Source of the DNA: Thermodesulfobacteriaceae bacterium
Lineage (GTDB): Bacteria > Desulfobacterota > Thermodesulfobacteria > Thermodesulfobacteriales > Thermodesulfobacteriaceae
Length of the DNA stretch: 5,856 nt
NCBI GenBank assembly: GCA_015494725.1
Contig: WGAR01000014.1
Span: 1 to 5,856, forward strand
Direction of reading: 5' to 3'
The position numbers were made by a program, and so were the translations under genes. This document shows positions 3,363-5,856 of this stretch, one piece after another (within the stretch, counting starts at the first letter, position 1; each line of letters begins with the position of its first letter). Below the pieces are notes generated by a model. It ran no database searches, was not told the origin of the DNA, and worked only from the letters and a program-made list of their open reading frames with translations.

Positions 3363-5856
3363 GCTTTCCTCCCGCTATGACTGTGTGGTGATCGGCGGGG
3401 GAATAGCCGGTATGGAGACGGCTCTCCTTCTGGGAGACATGGGCTTTGAGTGTCTCCTGGTGGAAAAGGAGGCCAGTATCGGAGGGAAGATGATCCTTCT
3501 GAGCAAGGTCTTCCCTACTCTGGACTGTGCCAGTTGCATTGCCACCCCCAAGATGGCCGCGGTCCAGAATCATCCCCGGGTAACCCTTCTTACCTATGCC
3601 ACGGTGGAAAGCATTGTGCCCAGGGAGGATGGCCGGCTGGAAGTGGAGATTACCCGTCGGCCCACCTTTGTGGATCCCTCCCGATGTACGGGCTGTGGTC
3701 AGTGCGAGAAGGTATGTACGGTGGCCCGTCCGGATCAGTTTAATCAGGGGCTGGTGGCCCGCCGGGCCATTTACATACCTTTTCCTCAGGCGGTGCCCAA
3801 AAAGGCGGTTATCGAAAGGCGGGGGCTTTCCCCGTGTTCGGCCTCCTGTCCGGCCGGTCTCAAGCCCCACGGCTATGTGGCTTTGATTCGTAACGGGCGT
3901 TTGGAGCGGGCCCTGCATTCTATTCTGCGCGAGGCCCCTCTGCCCGGGGTGCTGGGGCGGGTGTGTTACGCCCCCTGTGAAACCCGATGCACCCGGGGAA
4001 AGAAGGGGCAGTCCATCCCCCTGCGGGCCTTAAAACGCTTCGTGGCCGAGAATCTTCCCCGGCAGGAACGTTTTCTTCCTGTAAAAAGGGTTTCCAAAAA
4101 GGTGGCGGTGGTGGGGTCCGGTCCCTCGGGTCTTTCTTGTGCCTATTTTCTGGCCCGTAAGGGACTGGAGGTGGTCATATTCGAAAGAGATGAGGCTCCC
4201 GGAGGGCTTCTGCGCTACGGAATCCCCACCTGGAGGCTCCCTCGTGAGATTCTGGACCGGGATCTCGAGGACATAAAGGCCCTGGGAGTGAAAATAGTCA
4301 CCGGAAAGGAAATTCGTTCCCTTCGGGCCCTAAAGGAGGAGGGGTTCGAGGCTATATATCTGGCCACCGGGAGCCTGAAACCCAGGGTCCTGGGTATTCC
4401 CGGAGAGGATCTCCCCGGGGTTTATGCCGCTCTTTCCTTCCTGAGGAGTTACAACACCGGAAAGCCTCCGGAGCTTTCCGGAAAGAAGGTAGCGGTGATC
4501 GGCGGGGGAAACGTGGCCCTGGATTGTGCCCGTACCGCTCTGCGGTGCGGTGCGGATGAGGTTACGGTGATATATCGACGCGATCGGGAGCACATGCCGG
4601 CCCATTCCTTCGAGGTGGAGGAGGCCCTGGCCGAGGGAGTAAAATTCCTTTTCCGGCGAGCTCCGCTGGAATTCAGGGGGAAGGAGAGGCTGGAAGAGGT
4701 CCTCCTGGCCGAGGTCCGACTGGGAGAAAAGGACGAGACCGGGCGGGCCCGTCCGATGGTGGACCCCTCCCGCACCGAAACCTTTCGAGCGGATGCGGTT
4801 ATCCTGGCCATAGGATTTCAGCCGGAGGCCATCTTTCAGGACGAGGGCTTCTCCTATCATCCCGATGGGCGCCTGAAGGTGGATCCGGAAACCCTGGCCA
4901 CGAATATAGAAGGGGTCTTTGCCGGAGGAGACTGTGTAACCGGTCCTTACATGGTAGCCAACGCGGTGGGAGCAGGCAAAAGGGCGGCCTACCATATTTA
5001 TCGCTATCTTACCGGGGAGGAACCGCGGGACATTGATCTTACCCCGGAGGTGGGGCGGGGGGATAAGGCGGCCCGGGTCAAGTTGAAGGCGCCGGTGGCT
5101 TACTCCTCGGTTTTCGGGGAAAACCCTCTTCCTGAACAGGCCATCGAGGCCGCCGGGCGCTGTCTGGATTGTGCGGTGTGTTCCAGTTGTAAGGAATGTG
5201 TGGAGACCTGTCCGGCCGGGGCCATAGATCTGAGCATGAAGCCTCAAAAGATCCGGCTTGAGGCCGGAGCGGTGCTCATAGCCACCGGATTTCGACTCTT
5301 CGACCCCTCCTCCCGTCCTCTCACCGGATATGCTCACTATCCCAATGTGATCACCGCCATGCAGATGGAAAGGCTTCTCGCTCCCACCCGTCCCTACAAT
5401 GCGGTGTTGCGTCCGGGCGACGGAAAGGTGCCGGGAAACATAGGAATAGTGCTGTGTGCGGGTTCCCGCGATGAGGCGGCAGGTAATCCCTGGTGTTCGC
5501 GTATCTGTTGTATGTATTCCCTGAAACAGGCCCAGCTTATCCTAGGGGCCATTCCCATCGCCGAGGTCACCATCTATTACATAGATCTGCGGGCTTTCGG
5601 AAAGGGCTACGAGGAGTTTCTCCAGCAGGCCGCGGGGATGGGAGTTCATCTGGTAAAAGGCCGAGTGGCTCGCATCGACGAGCTCGAAAACGGTGATCTG
5701 GTGGTCTATTACGAAGATATGGAGGGCCGGGGCGGGGTGCGCAAGGCCCGTCACGAACTGGTCATCCTGGCGGTAGGGGCCCTGGCCAATCCGGAACTGC
5801 GCAAATGTGTTCGCGAGGATCTCCAGCTGGATGAAACCGGGTTTTTCCGGGAGATC
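3352..5856 (+). CDS. Composite HdrA-GltD FAD/iron-sulfur oxidoreductase (3' end missing)
   Basis: 835 codons are open to the window edge with no stop. Order of parts: (1) HdrA-type FAD-binding start VVIGGGIAGME (12-22) with the HdrA/QmoA-like LDCASCIATPKM (57-68; C59, C62); (2) a ferredoxin motif CTGCGQCEKVC (112-122); (3) a GltD/dihydropyrimidine-dehydrogenase-like iron-sulfur region with CSASCPAG (162-169) and GRVCYAPCETRC (202-213); (4) FAD motif VAVVGSGPSGLS (251-262) and GGLLRYGIP (284-292); (5) NADPH motif VAVIGGGNVALDCA (380-393) with VIYRR (406-410), then GVFAGGDC (521-528); (6) clustered cysteines C604, C607, C610, C613, C616, C620; (7) return to HdrA: PNVITAMQMERLL (664-676), C702-GSRD, WCSRICCMYS (714-723), YYIDLRAFGKGYEEF (742-756). 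Cysteines 702, 715, 719 and 720 have the spacing of the HdrA active-site cluster. The ATG has AGGAG at 3340-3344, 7 nt away. Inferred role: NADPH-linked electron transfer, possibly bifurcation, with the MvhD-like and TusA proteins. Domain calls are firm; the physiological substrate is not. Confidence 0.9.
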   Translation, partial: MGNELSSRYDCVVIGGGIAGMETALLLGDMGFECLLVEKEASIGGKMILLSKVFPTLDCASCIATPKMAAVQNHPRVTLLTYATVESIVPREDGRLEVEITRRPTFVDPSRCTGCGQCEKVCTVARPDQFNQGLVARRAIYIPFPQAVPKKAVIERRGLSPCSASCPAGLKPHGYVALIRNGRLERALHSILREAPLPGVLGRVCYAPCETRCTRGKKGQSIPLRALKRFVAENLPRQERFLPVKRVSKKVAVVGSGPSGLSCAYFLARKGLEVVIFERDEAPGGLLRYGIPTWRLPREILDRDLEDIKALGVKIVTGKEIRSLRALKEEGFEAIYLATGSLKPRVLGIPGEDLPGVYAALSFLRSYNTGKPPELSGKKVAVIGGGNVALDCARTALRCGADEVTVIYRRDREHMPAHSFEVEEALAEGVKFLFRRAPLEFRGKERLEEVLLAEVRLGEKDETGRARPMVDPSRTETFRADAVILAIGFQPEAIFQDEGFSYHPDGRLKVDPETLATNIEGVFAGGDCVTGPYMVANAVGAGKRAAYHIYRYLTGEEPRDIDLTPEVGRGDKAARVKLKAPVAYSSVFGENPLPEQAIEAAGRCLDCAVCSSCKECVETCPAGAIDLSMKPQKIRLEAGAVLIATGFRLFDPSSRPLTGYAHYPNVITAMQMERLLAPTRPYNAVLRPGDGKVPGNIGIVLCAGSRDEAAGNPWCSRICCMYSLKQAQLILGAIPIAEVTIYYIDLRAFGKGYEEFLQQAAGMGVHLVKGRVARIDELENGDLVVYYEDMEGRGGVRKARHELVILAVGALANPELRKCVREDLQLDETGFFREI

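Noticed and set aside
2542..3918. Minus-strand open frames across the tusA-mvhD-hdrA start (2542-2907, 2691-3353, 3307-3918)
   Set aside because: They run through the promoter and opposite three well-supported genes, and their translations show no family features.
4330..5337. 335-codon open frame on the minus strand
   Set aside because: It lies entirely antisense to the HdrA-GltD gene, whose frame holds unmistakable FAD, NADPH and iron-sulfur motifs. The antisense translation is low-complexity, rich in Gly, Arg, Pro and His, and lacks recognisable motifs. GC-rich codon bias explains the open frame.
1..5856. tRNA, rRNA, CRISPR array, insertion sequence, attachment site or riboswitch
   Set aside because: No cloverleaf-like sequence, repeated spacer units, transposase frame, long terminal inverted repeats or conserved riboswitch core was seen. 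All gaps between genes are under 200 bases.
3352..5856. Plain glutamate synthase small subunit (GltD) as the identity of the large protein
   Set aside because: The GltD-like motifs cover only the middle part. The N-terminal LDCASCIATPKM and the C-terminal HdrA blocks are not GltD, and no glutamate synthase large subunit is nearby.

Overview
The window looks like bacterial chromosome from a GC-rich (about 60% by eye) anaerobe with strong Shine-Dalgarno use. The gene content fits a sulfur- or sulfate-metabolising thermophile of the Desulfobacterota/Thermodesulfobacteriota type: a Cys-rich DUF2148 protein, a TusA-like sulfur carrier, an MvhD-like iron-sulfur protein and a large HdrA-type flavoprotein. 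This placement is an inference from gene content and protein style (many Arg, Glu and Leu). No rRNA or marker gene is present to confirm it.

Layout. At the left edge two minus-strand genes are read leftward: a DUF2148 ferredoxin-like protein (42-584) and, behind a strong Shine-Dalgarno, the first ten codons of another gene (1-30). A short AT-rich divergent region (585-679) holds a 15-bp palindrome between two weak candidate promoters. Reading rightward are an MFS_3-type transporter (680-1897) and an HD-domain phosphohydrolase (1887-2537), which overlap by 11 nt and are probably translationally coupled. A 181-bp gap (2538-2718) follows. It holds two small inverted repeats and a good sigma70-type promoter with a perfect TTGACA -35 box.

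That promoter drives a tight three-gene operon running off the right edge: TusA-like sulfurtransferase (2719-2973), MvhD/FlpD-like iron-sulfur protein (2970-3362, 4-nt ATGA overlap) and a composite HdrA-GltD flavoprotein (3352 to beyond 5856, 11-nt overlap). The flavoprotein is the centrepiece. A complete GltD-like NADPH:flavin oxidoreductase module, with its own iron-sulfur cysteines, is inserted inside an HdrA chain rather than attached to one end. The HdrA-specific cysteine cluster (C702, C715, C719, C720) is intact.

Working model (inference): NADPH electrons enter at the GltD module, pass over iron-sulfur clusters to the HdrA flavin, and are exchanged with the MvhD-like protein and/or partners encoded further right. 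The TusA protein would deliver or accept sulfane sulfur as a protein persulfide. HdrB and HdrC, the usual disulfide-reducing partners, are not in the window. The MvhD-like protein lacks several family cysteines and carries others at new positions, so this may be a non-canonical sulfur-linked variant of the Hdr/Mvh electron-bifurcation theme.
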